In this document: positions 39,140 to 50,937 of the stretch, one piece after another | Numbering within the stretch: position 1 is the stretch's first letter | Layout: every line of letters starts with the position of its first letter | NCBI GenBank assembly: GCA_023662875.1 | Contig: JAMPIG010000007.1 | Span: 1-64,000, forward strand | Reading direction: 5' to 3' | DNA: 64,000 bases | Source of the DNA: Roseburia sp. | Lineage (GTDB): Bacteria; Bacillota; Clostridia; Lachnospirales; Lachnospiraceae | Made by a program: the position numbers and the translations under genes | The notes under the pieces: generated by a model | What the model saw: the letters and a program-made list of their open reading frames with translations, nothing else | What the model was told of the DNA's origin: nothing | Database searches by the model: none

Positions 39140-39298
39140 GTCTATACTATAGCACATCCCGTAACAGAGCGCAAGGGATTTTCTGTTTTTTGTTTGTATA
39201 ACGGTTGGTTTGTTACTGTCAAAACGGGGAATACTGAATTTGTGCTCTTCTGAAAAATCCCGCGAATTCAGGAGTTCACAAAAACTTCACAAAAATTG

Positions 39299-39340
39299 TT
39301 AGCACTCCATCTTGACGAGTGCTAAAATATGTGATATAAC
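39299..39340 (+). promoter_or_regulatory. CIRCE operator and promoter of hsp20
   Basis: TTAGCACTC-N9-GAGTGCTAA (39299-39325) is a perfect CIRCE element, the HrcA binding site. The -35 TTGACG (39312-39317) lies inside it and TATAAC (39335-39340) follows at 17 bp, so HrcA would occlude the promoter. The leader (39344-39370) resembles that of clpB. Confidence 0.92.
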
Positions 39341-39463
39341 ACATATAGAACAAGGGAAACAAATAGAACAAACAAGACAAACGAAAGATTGTTCTGCTTG
39401 AAAGTCTCTTGCTCGGAAGAAACTGAAAATCAAAAAAACAGAAAAGAATAGGAGAGATGAGTT

Positions 39464-39940
39464 ATGATGATGCCCAGTATTTTCGGAGAAAATTTGTTTG
39501 ACGAGTTCTTTCAGGATATGTTTGACTTCCCCATGTTTGACAACAGGGCGATGCAGCAGGCGCAGAAAAAGCTGTACGGCCATCATGCGGAGAACATGAT
39601 GAAGACGGACGTGCGGGAGCAGGACGGCCATTATGAGGTGGATATCGATCTGCCGGGCTTTCGGAAGGAGGAGCTTTCCCTGGAGCTGAAGGACGGATAT
39701 CTGACGATCAGCGCGTCCCGGGGGCTGGATAAAGAAGAGACGGAGGAGACGACCGGGAAGTTTGTTCGGCGGGAGCGTTACGCGGGCAGCATGAGTCGTT
39801 CCTTCTATGTCGGAGAGAATATGAAGGAAGAGGATATCCATGCGAAATATGAGAGCGGCGTCCTGCGGCTGAGCATCCCGAAGCCGGAGACAAAAGCCCC
39901 CGAGGTAGAGCAGAAGAAATATATCGCAATCGAGGGCTAA
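39464..39940 (+). CDS. Small heat-shock protein, Hsp20/alpha-crystallin family
   Basis: 158 residues. An N-terminal arm (MMMPSIFGENLFDEFFQDMF) precedes an alpha-crystallin domain (about 47-145) with DVREQDGHYEVDIDLPGFRKEEL, GKFVRRERYAGSMSRSFYV and the ESGVLRLSIPK strand. It is an ATP-independent holdase for unfolding proteins. The ATG at 39464 follows GGAGAG. HrcA control via CIRCE is strongly indicated. It ends 8 bp from the stop of the convergent MgtC-family gene. Confidence 0.95.
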   Translation: MMMPSIFGENLFDEFFQDMFDFPMFDNRAMQQAQKKLYGHHAENMMKTDVREQDGHYEVDIDLPGFRKEELSLELKDGYLTISASRGLDKEETEETTGKFVRRERYAGSMSRSFYVGENMKEEDIHAKYESGVLRLSIPKPETKAPEVEQKKYIAIEG

Positions 39941-39948
39941 GTATAAAC

Positions 39949-40626
39949 TCAGAGAAAATCCACCGATATCACCTTGTCCGAGTTCATGAGGATATCGTAG
40001 ATTTCCGCACGCCCGGCAGCCTTCTTCAGAAAGAGTACCATGTGGACTGAGACGGAGGCCCCGGGCGTGTCGGTCTCGCTGACTTCCGTAGAGTCGATTA
40101 CGACGCCTGCTTCCCGCAGCTGTCGGACGAGAGTATGGATATCCTTACCCTCCGCCAGGTCGATAAAGGCGTTGCAGTAGCGGGAATGCCGGGTGGCGAA
40201 ATGCTCCACATAGGGAAGAACGTGGAGAGAGAGCAGCATCACCGCTGTGGTGAATACGCCTCCCTCCACGAAGCCGATCCCCACGGCGAGCCCTACGCAG
40301 GCGCTGGCCCAGAGGGTGGCCGCCGTGGTCAGGCCTCTTACCCGGTGTCGGGAGATAATAATCGTTCCCACGCCGATAAAGCCTACGCCGCTGATAACCT
40401 GAGCCGCCATCCGGTTCATATTGGCCAGCCCCGGGAAGTGGATCTGAATATACTGCTCCGTCAGCATGACCAGGGTGGCTCCCAGGCAGACGACGGTGAT
40501 GGTCTTCGTACCCGCGCCCCGGTGCTTCATGCCCCGATCCAGGCCGATGATGCACCCCAGAACGGCGGACACCAGAACCCGGATCAGTAGATTCTGTAGA
40601 TTCCATTCCGCGAAATTTCCAAGCAT
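39949..40626 (-). CDS. MgtC/SapB-family membrane protein
   Basis: 225 residues. The N-terminal 140 form the five-helix MgtC domain: LLIRVLVSAVLGCIIGLDRG, KTITVVCLGATLVMLTEQY, QVISGVGFIGVGTII, RGLTTAATLWASACVGLAVGIGF. A soluble ACT-like C-terminal domain follows (about 150-225). Family members modulate magnesium homeostasis, F-ATPase or envelope stress. The ATG at 40626 follows AAGGAG. Promoter at 40721-40749. Confidence 0.92.
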   Translation of the reverse strand: MLGNFAEWNLQNLLIRVLVSAVLGCIIGLDRGMKHRGAGTKTITVVCLGATLVMLTEQYIQIHFPGLANMNRMAAQVISGVGFIGVGTIIISRHRVRGLTTAATLWASACVGLAVGIGFVEGGVFTTAVMLLSLHVLPYVEHFATRHSRYCNAFIDLAEGKDIHTLVRQLREAGVVIDSTEVSETDTPGASVSVHMVLFLKKAAGRAEIYDILMNSDKVISVDFL

Positions 40627-40720
40627 ATAAGAGGTCTCCTTTTTCCGATTTCGTATTTTCGATCGCTTTCTGCAGCCCTGCAGCAACAGAATTTATGCTT
40701 CGCAAAGCTTCCTTTCCAAT

Positions 40721-40749
40721 ATTATACAAATCCTTCCGCGCGGGGACAA
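40721..40749 (-). promoter_or_regulatory. Promoter of the MgtC-family gene
   Basis: Minus-strand TTGTCC (40749-40744), 17 bp, TATAAT (40726-40721). It gives a leader of about 90 nt and is back to back with the carB leader promoter. Confidence 0.8.
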
Positions 40750-40769
40750 GCACAAAAATAAAAAAACTA

Positions 40770-40798
40770 TTTACGAACGGGAAGTTTTCCGCTATAAT
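40770..40798 (+). promoter_or_regulatory. Promoter of the carB leader RNA
   Basis: TTTACG (40770-40775), 17 bp, TATAAT (40793-40798). The -10 box is also the left arm of the first palindromic repeat unit. Confidence 0.7.
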
Positions 40799-40870
40799 AG
40801 AATCCAATGTCAGGATTCTATTATCCAAGTGCTATAATAGAATCCAATGTCGGGATTCTATTATCCAGGT
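40791..40870 (+). repeat. Two tandem 40-bp palindromic units (family I)
   Basis: Units 40791-40830 and 40831-40870 differ at only two positions. Each has 12-bp arms ATAATAGAATCC and GGATTCTATTAT (perfect in unit 1, 40794-40805 and 40813-40824) around 7 bases, and starts with GCTATAAT. A third partial start, GATATAAT, follows. A single related unit lies at 49094-49137. Confidence 0.8.
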
Positions 40871-41107
40871 GATATAATAAGACAAGTATCTGAAGCGGGC
40901 GAAGGAAAAGCTTCGTCTCTGCGTGAAAAAGCGCGGTATTGCAGCCTTTGCGGGAAAGGAAGAGTATGGGAATGCTGTTACGGGGGTTCGGGATTACGAA
41001 AAGCAGGTTCATGTATCTGTCCGAAACCTTTTGTTCCCTTTTTTCATTGTCGGTTCAATTTCACATTGTTGTCGAAAAAGTCAGTAAATTAGTTACTGGC
41101 TTTTTTT
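40871..41107 (+). ncRNA. Terminated leader or small RNA ahead of carB
   Basis: Transcription from 40770-40798 would run about 300 bases to a strong terminator (GTCAGTAA with TTACTGGC, then seven T, 41080-41107), without a convincing coding frame. Either a stand-alone small RNA or an attenuation leader for carB. No PyrR-type binding loop or known riboswitch core was recognised. Confidence 0.45.
41080..41107 (+). terminator. Intrinsic terminator upstream of carB
   Basis: GTCAGTAA (41080-41087) pairs with TTACTGGC (41093-41100), with one G-U pair, followed by seven T. It lies 83 bp before the carB start codon. Confidence 0.85.
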
Positions 41108-41190
41108 AACATAAGGGCATTTCGCGAAGCGTGTTGCCCGTTGTTTTGTCCGCCCATAAGGCGGATTCGCCAGAAGAACAGGAGGACGGT

Positions 41191-44415
<3,225 letters not shown>

Positions 44416-44428
44416 GAGGGGAGCGGAG

Positions 44429-45838
44429 ATGAAAGCGTATTTAATCTTGGAGGACGGAACGGTATTTCAGGGGACGCACTTCGGCGCGGAGCGGGAGATT
44501 GTCAGCGAGATCGTCTTCAATACTTCCATGGCGGGATATCTGGAGGTGCTTACGGATCCGTCCTATGCGGGGCAGGCGGTCTGCATGACCTACCCGCTGA
44601 TCGGAAACTACGGGATCTGCCTGGAGGATATGGAATCCGGAGGCCCATGGCCGGACGGGTTTATCGTCCGGGAGCTCTCGCGGATTCCCAGCAATTTCCG
44701 CTGCGATTGTACGATTCAGGAGTTCCTGGAGGAGCGTGGCGTCCCCGGTATCGCGGGAATTGATACCCGGGCCCTGACGAAGCTGCTGCGGGAAAAGGGA
44801 ACCATGAACGGCATGATTACGACGAAGGAGTACGACCCGGGGACGGTTCTGCCCAGACTGAAGGGATATACCGCCGGGAAGGTGGTAGAGCGGGTGACCT
44901 GCCGGGAGAAGTATGTCGTGGAAGGCTCCAAAAGCCTGGCGGAAAACGGCCCTCTTTCCGGCGCGGCGAGATTTGACCGGGATGTTTATGAGAAAGGCTT
45001 CCGGGAGCGGCGGCCCTCCCTGGTTCGGGAGTTGAACGGCAGGGGTCTGCGGGTCGCGCTGATGGATTTCGGCGCGAAGGCCAATATCGCCCGCTCTCTT
45101 GCGCAAAGGGGCTGTCAGGTCACCGTGTTCCCGGCCCTGACCTCCGCGGAGGAGATCCTTGCCATGAAGCCGGACGGTATCATGCTGAGCAACGGCCCGG
45201 GAGATCCGAAGGAGTGTGTCTCGATGATAGAGGAGATCAAAAAGCTCTACGCCTCGGACGTCCCGATTTTTGCAATCTGCCTGGGGCATCAGCTGATGGC
45301 GCTGGCAAACGGCTGCGATACCTATAAGCTGAAATACGGACACAGAGGCGGCAACCATCCCGTCCGGGATCTGGCTACGGGCAGAGTCTATATTTCTTCC
45401 CAGAACCACGGGTACGTCGTCGATACAGGGAAGCTGGATCCCGGAATCGCCGTGCCGGCCTTTGTCAACGTCAACGACGGTACCAACGAGGGATTGGTCT
45501 ATACGGGCAAAAAAATTTATACCGTGCAGTATCATCCGGAGAGCTGTCCCGGCCCCCAGGACTCCGGCTATCTGTTTGACCGGTTTATCCGTTTGATGCG
45601 CGGGGAGCCGGAGAGAGAGGAAGGCCGGACTGCGCCGCGCAAGGCGGAGCCGGAAGAGGCTGTTGAAGCGGAGAGCGCAGCGGAGCCGGGAGGAGCTGTT
45701 GAAGCGGAGAGCGGCGCGAAGCCGGGAGGAGCTGTTGAAGCGGAGAGCGCAGCGGAGCCGGGAGGAGCTGTTGCAGCGGAGAGCGGCACCGGAACCGGCG
45801 ATGCTTTTGAGGCGGAAGGAGGTGCGGCACATGCCTAA
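44429..45838 (+). CDS. carA: Carbamoyl-phosphate synthase small subunit with repetitive acidic tail
   Basis: 469 residues, about 100 more than usual. The N-terminal CarA domain (AYLILEDGTVFQGTHFGAE) and class I glutaminase are complete: nucleophile Cys in FAICLGHQLMALA near 283 and the His/Glu pair in VQYHPES near 370. It releases ammonia from glutamine for CarB. The C-terminal 75 residues are low complexity, built from four 12-residue units of the type GAVEAESAAEPG (DNA repeat 45656-45799). They are absent from ordinary CarA. The stop overlaps the start of the second carB by 8 bp. Confidence 0.95.
   Translation: MKAYLILEDGTVFQGTHFGAEREIVSEIVFNTSMAGYLEVLTDPSYAGQAVCMTYPLIGNYGICLEDMESGGPWPDGFIVRELSRIPSNFRCDCTIQEFLEERGVPGIAGIDTRALTKLLREKGTMNGMITTKEYDPGTVLPRLKGYTAGKVVERVTCREKYVVEGSKSLAENGPLSGAARFDRDVYEKGFRERRPSLVRELNGRGLRVALMDFGAKANIARSLAQRGCQVTVFPALTSAEEILAMKPDGIMLSNGPGDPKECVSMIEEIKKLYASDVPIFAICLGHQLMALANGCDTYKLKYGHRGGNHPVRDLATGRVYISSQNHGYVVDTGKLDPGIAVPAFVNVNDGTNEGLVYTGKKIYTVQYHPESCPGPQDSGYLFDRFIRLMRGEPEREEGRTAPRKAEPEEAVEAESAAEPGGAVEAESGAKPGGAVEAESAAEPGGAVAAESGTGTGDAFEAEGGAAHA
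45656..45799 (+). repeat. Four 36-bp tandem repeats inside carA
   Basis: Units begin at 45656, 45692, 45728 and 45764, each near GGAGCTGTTGAAGCGGAGAG. Period is a multiple of 3, so repeat-number change keeps the frame. They encode an acidic Ala/Glu/Gly/Pro tail. Confidence 0.85.
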
Positions 45839-48800
45839 GAATCCCAACATCAGGCGGGTCATGGTGATCGGCTCCGGCCCCATCGTCATCGGCCAGGCCG
45901 CGGAGTTTGACTACGCGGGTACCCAGGCCTGCCGTTCCCTGAAGGAGGAGGGCGTCGAGGTGATTCTGGTCAACTCGAATCCGGCGACGATTATGACCGA
46001 TCGGGATATCGCGGACAAGGTTTACATCGAACCGCTGACCGTAAAGGTATTGGAGCAGGTCATCGAGGAGGAGAAGCCGGACAGTATTCTGCCGACTCTG
46101 GGCGGCCAGGCGGGGCTGAACCTGGGGATGGAGCTGGAGGAATCCGGCTTTCTGGCCTCCCGCGGAGTGACCCTGCTGGGCACTACGGCGGCGACCATCC
46201 GGAACGCGGAGGGGCGGCAGGAATTCAAGGATCTGATGGAGCGGATCGGGGAACCCTGCGCGGCTTCCCGGGTAGTAGAAAATATACAGGACGGCATAGC
46301 CTTTACGGAGACGATCGGGTATCCGGTGGTTCTGCGGCCCGCCTATACCCTAGGAGGCTCCGGCGGCGGAATCGCTCATAACCGGGCGGAGCTGGAGGAG
46401 ATACTGGAGAACGGACTGCGCCTCTCCCGGGTCGGGCAGGTGCTGGTGGAACGCTGTATCGCCGGCTGGAAGGAAATCGAATATGAGGTTATGCGGGACA
46501 GCGCCGGAAACTGTATCACGGTCTGTAATATGGAGAACGTGGATCCGGTGGGTGTGCACACCGGGGACAGTATTGTCGTCGCGCCCTCCCAGACCCTTAG
46601 CGACAAGGAGTATCAGATGCTGCGAACCTCGGCGTTGAAAATTATCGACGAGCTGGGGATCACGGGGGGATGCAACGTACAGTTTGCCCTGCATCCCGCC
46701 AGCTTTGAGTACTGTGTCATCGAGGTAAACCCCAGAGTCAGCCGCTCATCAGCCCTGGCGTCCAAGGCGACAGGTTACCCTATCGCGAAGGTGGCGGCGA
46801 AGATCGCCCTGGGCTATACCCTGGACGAGATTCCCAATACGGTTACGGGGAAGACCTACGCCAGCTTCGAGCCGGCTCTGGATTACTGCGTCGTAAAGAT
46901 CCCCAGGCTGCCCTTTGACAAGTTCCTGACCGCAAAGCGTGTGCTGACGACCCAGATGAAGGCGACCGGGGAAGTCATGAGTATCTGCGACAGCTTTGAG
47001 GGAGCGCTGATGAAGGCGATCCGTTCCCTGGAGCAGCATGTGGACTGTCTGCTGAGCTATGACTTCTCCGGGATTTCCAAGGAGGAGCTGAGGGAGAAGC
47101 TGCAGACGGCGGACGACCGGAGAATCTGGATGATCGCCGAGGCGCTCCGACGAGGGATCGGACAGGAGGAAATCCACGATCTGACGGAAATTGATATCTG
47201 GTTTATCGACAAGCTGGCCATCCTGGTGGAGATGGAGGCGGCGCTGAGGACGGAGGGGCTGACGCCGGAGCTTCTGCGGGAGGCGAAACGGCTGGAGTTT
47301 CCGGACGGCGTGATCGCGCGGCTGACCGGGAAGGCGGAGGGTGAAATCCGGAAAATGCGGCGGGAGAACGGAATCCGGGCGGTTTACCGGATGGTGGATA
47401 CCTGTGCGGCGGAGTTTGCCGCCTCCACCCCTTACTATTATTCGGTCTACGGCGGGGAGTGCGAGGCTGTGGCGCAAAACAGCCGGAAGAAGGTACTGGT
47501 TCTGGGATCCGGACCGATCCGGATCGGCCAGGGGATCGAGTTTGACTATTGCTCCGTCCATGCGACCTGGGCCTTTTCCAAAGCGGGCTACGAGACCATT
47601 ATCGTCAACAACAACCCGGAGACCGTCAGCACGGACTTTGACATTGCGGACAAGCTCTATTTCGAGCCGCTGACGGCGGAGGATGTGGAGGCGATCGTGG
47701 AGATCGAGCATCCCGACGGCGCGGTGGTGCAGTTTGGCGGACAGACGGCGATTAAGCTGACCGAGAGTCTGATGAAGATGGGGGTTCCGATTCTGGGGAC
47801 GAGGGCGGAGGATGTGGACGCCGCGGAGGATCGGGAGCTCTTCGACCGGATCCTGGAGCAGACGAGGATCCCCCGGGCGGCGGGCGGTACGGTCTATACG
47901 GCCCGGGAGGCGAAGGAGGTCGCCAATCGGTTAGGGTATCCCGTGCTGGTGCGGCCGTCCTATGTGCTGGGGGGCCAGGGGATGCAGATCGCGATCTCCG
48001 ACCGGGAGATCGAGGAATTTATGGAGATCATCAACCGGATCGCCCAGGATCATCCGATTCTGGTAGACAAGTATCTCCAGGGGAAGGAAATCGAGGTGGA
48101 CGCGGTCTGCGACGGGGAGGAGATCCTGATCCCGGGGATCATGGAGCACATCGAGCGGACGGGAGTCCATTCCGGGGACAGTATCTCCGTCTATCCGGCG
48201 CATACCATCGGCAAGCTGGTCAAGGATAAGATCGTGGAATACACCAGGCGGCTGGCCCTGGCCCTGCATGTAAAGGGCTTGATCAATATTCAGTTCATCG
48301 CCATCGGCGAGGACGTCTACGTCATCGAGGTCAATCCCCGCTCTTCCCGGACGGTTCCCTATATCAGCAAGGTGACGGGGATTCCGATCGTGGATCTGGC
48401 GACGGAGGTGATTCTCGGGAAGAGCATCCGGGAGCTTGGCTATAAGCCGGGACTGCAGCCGGAGGCGGAGTATTACGCGATCAAGATGCCGGTGTTTTCC
48501 TTTGAGAAAATCCGGGGCGCGGAGATCAGCCTGGGGCCGGAGATGAAGTCCACGGGAGAATGCCTTGGTATTGCGAAAACCTTTAATGAGGCTTTGTATA
48601 AGGCGTTTCTGGGGGCGGGGGTAAACCTGCCCAGATATAAGAACCTGATTATGACGGTCAAGGACGCGGACAAGGGCGAGGCCATCGAGATCGGCAGGCG
48701 GTTTGAGAAGCTGGGCTATACGATCTACGCGACCAGAAGCACGGCGGCGGCCCTGCGGGAGGCGGGGGTGAACGCCAGAAAGGTGAATAAGATTTCCCAG

Positions 48801-49037
48801 GAATCCCCTACGGTGATGGATTTGATCCTGGGGCATAAGATCGACCTGGTGATCGATACGCCGACCCAGGGAAGAGACAAGACCCGGGACGGCTTCCTGA
48901 TCCGCCGGACGGCCATCGAGACCGGCGTGAATGTCATCACGGCCATGGATACCGCCAGAGCTTTAGTCAGCAGTCTGGAAAACCAGGAGGCCGACGGGCG
49001 GCTGTCGCTGGTCAACATTGCCGCGCTTCCCGGTTGA
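45831..49037 (+). CDS. carB: Carbamoyl-phosphate synthase large subunit, copy 2
   Basis: 1068 residues. Two complete ATP-grasp halves (VMVIGSGPIVIGQAAEFDYAG; VLVLGSGPIRIGQGIEFDY; LRPAYTLGGSGGG; VRPSYVLGGQGM; VNPRVSRSSAL; VNPRSSRTVPY) and a C-terminal MGS-like domain with RDGFLIRRTAIE, the form usual in Firmicutes pyrimidine-type enzymes. The ATG at 45831 is preceded by AAGGAGG. The longer open frame reaching back to 45663 merely reads the carA repeats in another frame. It overlaps carA by 8 bp, implying stoichiometric coupling to CarA. Confidence 0.95.
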   Translation: MPKNPNIRRVMVIGSGPIVIGQAAEFDYAGTQACRSLKEEGVEVILVNSNPATIMTDRDIADKVYIEPLTVKVLEQVIEEEKPDSILPTLGGQAGLNLGMELEESGFLASRGVTLLGTTAATIRNAEGRQEFKDLMERIGEPCAASRVVENIQDGIAFTETIGYPVVLRPAYTLGGSGGGIAHNRAELEEILENGLRLSRVGQVLVERCIAGWKEIEYEVMRDSAGNCITVCNMENVDPVGVHTGDSIVVAPSQTLSDKEYQMLRTSALKIIDELGITGGCNVQFALHPASFEYCVIEVNPRVSRSSALASKATGYPIAKVAAKIALGYTLDEIPNTVTGKTYASFEPALDYCVVKIPRLPFDKFLTAKRVLTTQMKATGEVMSICDSFEGALMKAIRSLEQHVDCLLSYDFSGISKEELREKLQTADDRRIWMIAEALRRGIGQEEIHDLTEIDIWFIDKLAILVEMEAALRTEGLTPELLREAKRLEFPDGVIARLTGKAEGEIRKMRRENGIRAVYRMVDTCAAEFAASTPYYYSVYGGECEAVAQNSRKKVLVLGSGPIRIGQGIEFDYCSVHATWAFSKAGYETIIVNNNPETVSTDFDIADKLYFEPLTAEDVEAIVEIEHPDGAVVQFGGQTAIKLTESLMKMGVPILGTRAEDVDAAEDRELFDRILEQTRIPRAAGGTVYTAREAKEVANRLGYPVLVRPSYVLGGQGMQIAISDREIEEFMEIINRIAQDHPILVDKYLQGKEIEVDAVCDGEEILIPGIMEHIERTGVHSGDSISVYPAHTIGKLVKDKIVEYTRRLALALHVKGLINIQFIAIGEDVYVIEVNPRSSRTVPYISKVTGIPIVDLATEVILGKSIRELGYKPGLQPEAEYYAIKMPVFSFEKIRGAEISLGPEMKSTGECLGIAKTFNEALYKAFLGAGVNLPRYKNLIMTVKDADKGEAIEIGRRFEKLGYTIYATRSTAAALREAGVNARKVNKISQESPTVMDLILGHKIDLVIDTPTQGRDKTRDGFLIRRTAIETGVNVITAMDTARALVSSLENQEADGRLSLVNIAALPG

Positions 49038-49072
49038 GGCGGCGTCGGCTCCGCGAGTCGATAAAGAAAGGC

Positions 49073-49101
49073 TTTACACCTTGCGGATTGGTTGCTATAA
49101 T
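49073..49101 (+). promoter_or_regulatory. Promoter of the small gene at 49187
   Basis: TTTACA (49073-49078), 17 bp, TATAAT (49096-49101). The -10 box forms the left arm of the palindrome at 49097-49126. Confidence 0.8.
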
Positions 49102-49126
49102 AAAATCCAAGGGCAGATTTTATTAT
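49097..49126. repeat. Single palindromic element (family I)
   Basis: ATAATAAAATC (49097-49107), 8 bases, GATTTTATTAT (49116-49126), flanked by GCT before and by CCAAGAGCTAT after, matching the context of the tandem units at 40791-40870. Confidence 0.75.
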
Positions 49127-49186
49127 CCAAGAGCTATTGCGGGACACCATAAACGGTAATCAGGCAGGAGAATGGGAGGTGGTTAT

Positions 49187-49378
49187 ATGCCAAGCGGTGC
49201 GGAAATTATCGAAAGAGCGATCAAGGATTTTCAGAAGGTACAGGGATTTATGCAGATTGCAAAAGAAGAGAATGCACTAAAAACGTACGAAAGCCTGAAA
49301 AACGAGTATATTTCTTTAAAGGTGTTGCTCACAAGCTTAGGAGTGAATCTTACGGAGTTGGATAAGATCAAGGAATAA
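49187..49378 (+). CDS. Small protein of unknown function
   Basis: 63 residues beginning MPSGAEIIERAIKDFQKVQG, predicted mostly helical with a heptad-like pattern (ALKTYESLKNEYISLKVLL), soluble. I recognise no family. The ATG at 49187 has GGGAGG (49174-49179) at 7 bp, better placed than the ATG at 49172. It has its own promoter and terminator, so it is a monocistronic unit between the carbamoyl-phosphate and envelope operons. Confidence 0.7.
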   Translation: MPSGAEIIERAIKDFQKVQGFMQIAKEENALKTYESLKNEYISLKVLLTSLGVNLTELDKIKE

Positions 49379-49409
49379 TTTTTCTGACCGACAGGGGTCA
49401 ACAAAATGC

Positions 49410-49446
49410 GGTGTAAGGTTTTCCTCATTAAACCTTACACCTTTTG
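49410..49446 (+). terminator. Intrinsic terminator of the small gene
   Basis: Perfect 12-bp stem GGTGTAAGGTTT / AAACCTTACACC (49410-49421, 49430-49441) with an 8-base loop and four T. Confidence 0.92.
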
Positions 49447-49465
49447 TTATAGACAGGTTTGCCGG

Positions 49466-49526
49466 TTGACAATTATGGGGAAACGACTTAAAATAGGGAA
49501 TGGCATAAGGTCGAATCCGGCCGGAT
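49466..49526 (+). promoter_or_regulatory. Promoter of the envelope operon, with palindrome
   Basis: TTGACA (49466-49471), 17 bp, TAAAAT (49489-49494). A perfect palindrome ATCCGGCCGGAT (49515-49526) lies about 14 bp after the predicted start, a possible operator. Confidence 0.82.
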
Positions 49527-49548
49527 GAAAGGAAGAAATGAAGCAGTC

Positions 49549-50937
49549 ATGAAAAAGCGAAGGAAGAAAAAGAAGAGATTGCCGAAAGCGCTCCTGTTTC
49601 TGGTGATTTTACTGGCGGCAGCGGCGGGCGGCTATCTGTACGTCGACAATCTCGCTTATAAGGTATGCAGGGTGGAGGCGGGAATCGAGGTTTTTCCCTC
49701 CGACTTTCTGAGACAGGAGGATGAGAACGCGTTTTTCGCGGAGGACAGCGAGCCCTTTTCGATCGACGAGCCGGGGGAATACCGGATTCGGGTGACCAGC
49801 GGGCTCTTTACCCATACGTCGACCCTGATTATAGAAGATACAACTCCGCCGGAGGGAACGCTGCGGGCGCTGCAGCTGGAGTATGGTACGACCTGCGCCG
49901 CCCCGGACTTTGTGGAGGAGATCCGGGACGCCACTGCTGTGACGGTAACCTTTGCGGAGCTGCCGGATATCAGCGCTCCCGGTACGCAGCAGGTAAAGAT
50001 CAAGCTGACGGATCGGGGAGACAACAGCGTTATTCTGGAGACGCAGCTTTTTGTAGCGCCGGTGCGGAAGGAGGTCACCTGCAATGTGGGCGGCCCCCTG
50101 CCGAAGCTGCAGGAGTTTTTGATCGGGGATATTGCGGCGGAGTTTGTGACGGATCTCTCCAGCCTGGATCTGAGCGATGCGGGGACGCATGATATCACGC
50201 TGCGGATAAACGGAGAGGACTTCCAGTCGAAGCTGGTAGTGGTCGATACGGTTCCGCCGGTGATCAGCGGCGCGGAGGATATCACGATTTATGTGGGAGA
50301 CACCATCGCCTACCGCAAGAACGTAACGGTGACGGACAACTGTCCGGGAGAACCCCAGCTGGAGATCGATAACAGCCAGGTCAATCCCAACGCGGCGGGA
50401 AGCTATCCGGTGGTCTACCGGGCGACGGATGCGTCGGGGAACGTGGCGGAGAGGACGATCACGGTAACGATTCAGGAGAGCATGTATTCCCAGGAGACCG
50501 TCGACGCGCTGGCGGACGCGGTTCTGGCTCGGATTTTGACGGACGACATGACGCAGCTGGATAAGGCGGACGCGATCTTTAATTATATCCGGGGGCATGT
50601 GGGCTATATCAGCCATTCCGAGAAGGGAGACTGGCTCCGGGCGGCCTATGAGGGGCTGGCGGACGGGCAGGGAGACTGTTATGTGTTCGCCTGTACGGCG
50701 AAGGAGCTGCTGACCCGGGCGGGCATCACCAATATGGATATCGCGAAGATTCCGGCGGAGACCTCTCATTACTGGAATCTGGTAGACGTGGGGGACGGCT
50801 GGTATCATTATGACACCACGCCCCGGAAGGATCATCCCAGGATCTTTATGTGGACGGACGAGCAGATGATGGAGTATTCCGAGAGTCATAAGCTGTCCCA
50901 CAATTACGACCATGACGCTTACCCGGAGGTAAACTGA
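49549..50937 (+). CDS. Membrane-anchored transglutaminase-like protein with Ig-like domains
   Basis: About 462 residues. A Lys/Arg-rich N-terminus and one membrane helix (about 14-33) place the rest outside. Bacterial Ig-like repeats of the DUF5011/HYR type follow (IEDTTPPEGTL; VVDTVPPVISGAEDITIYVGD; YRATDASGNVAERTITVTI). A C-terminal transglutaminase-like domain (about 330-450) has Cys in GQGDCYVFA, His in SHYWNLV and Asp in HYDTTP. Such domains are cysteine proteases or acyl transferases acting on wall peptides or proteins. The start at 49549 is tentative (an ATG at 49525 has no ribosome site). Its stop overlaps the racemase start by 1 bp, making it the first gene of the envelope operon. 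Confidence 0.85.
   Translation: MKKRRKKKKRLPKALLFLVILLAAAAGGYLYVDNLAYKVCRVEAGIEVFPSDFLRQEDENAFFAEDSEPFSIDEPGEYRIRVTSGLFTHTSTLIIEDTTPPEGTLRALQLEYGTTCAAPDFVEEIRDATAVTVTFAELPDISAPGTQQVKIKLTDRGDNSVILETQLFVAPVRKEVTCNVGGPLPKLQEFLIGDIAAEFVTDLSSLDLSDAGTHDITLRINGEDFQSKLVVVDTVPPVISGAEDITIYVGDTIAYRKNVTVTDNCPGEPQLEIDNSQVNPNAAGSYPVVYRATDASGNVAERTITVTIQESMYSQETVDALADAVLARILTDDMTQLDKADAIFNYIRGHVGYISHSEKGDWLRAAYEGLADGQGDCYVFACTAKELLTRAGITNMDIAKIPAETSHYWNLVDVGDGWYHYDTTPRKDHPRIFMWTDEQMMEYSESHKLSHNYDHDAYPEVN

Noticed and set aside
40847..41092. 81-residue gene or leader peptide ahead of carB
   Set aside because: Its start lies in the palindromic repeat without a ribosome site and its end lies inside the terminator stem. 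There is no run of Arg codons.
45656..45799. CRISPR-like array
   Set aside because: The 36-bp units are contiguous without spacers and lie inside the carA coding frame.
45663..45830. N-terminal extension of carB copy 2 with RRAQRSREELLK repeats
   Set aside because: It is the carA tail repeat read in another frame. A proper ribosome site precedes the ATG at 45831.
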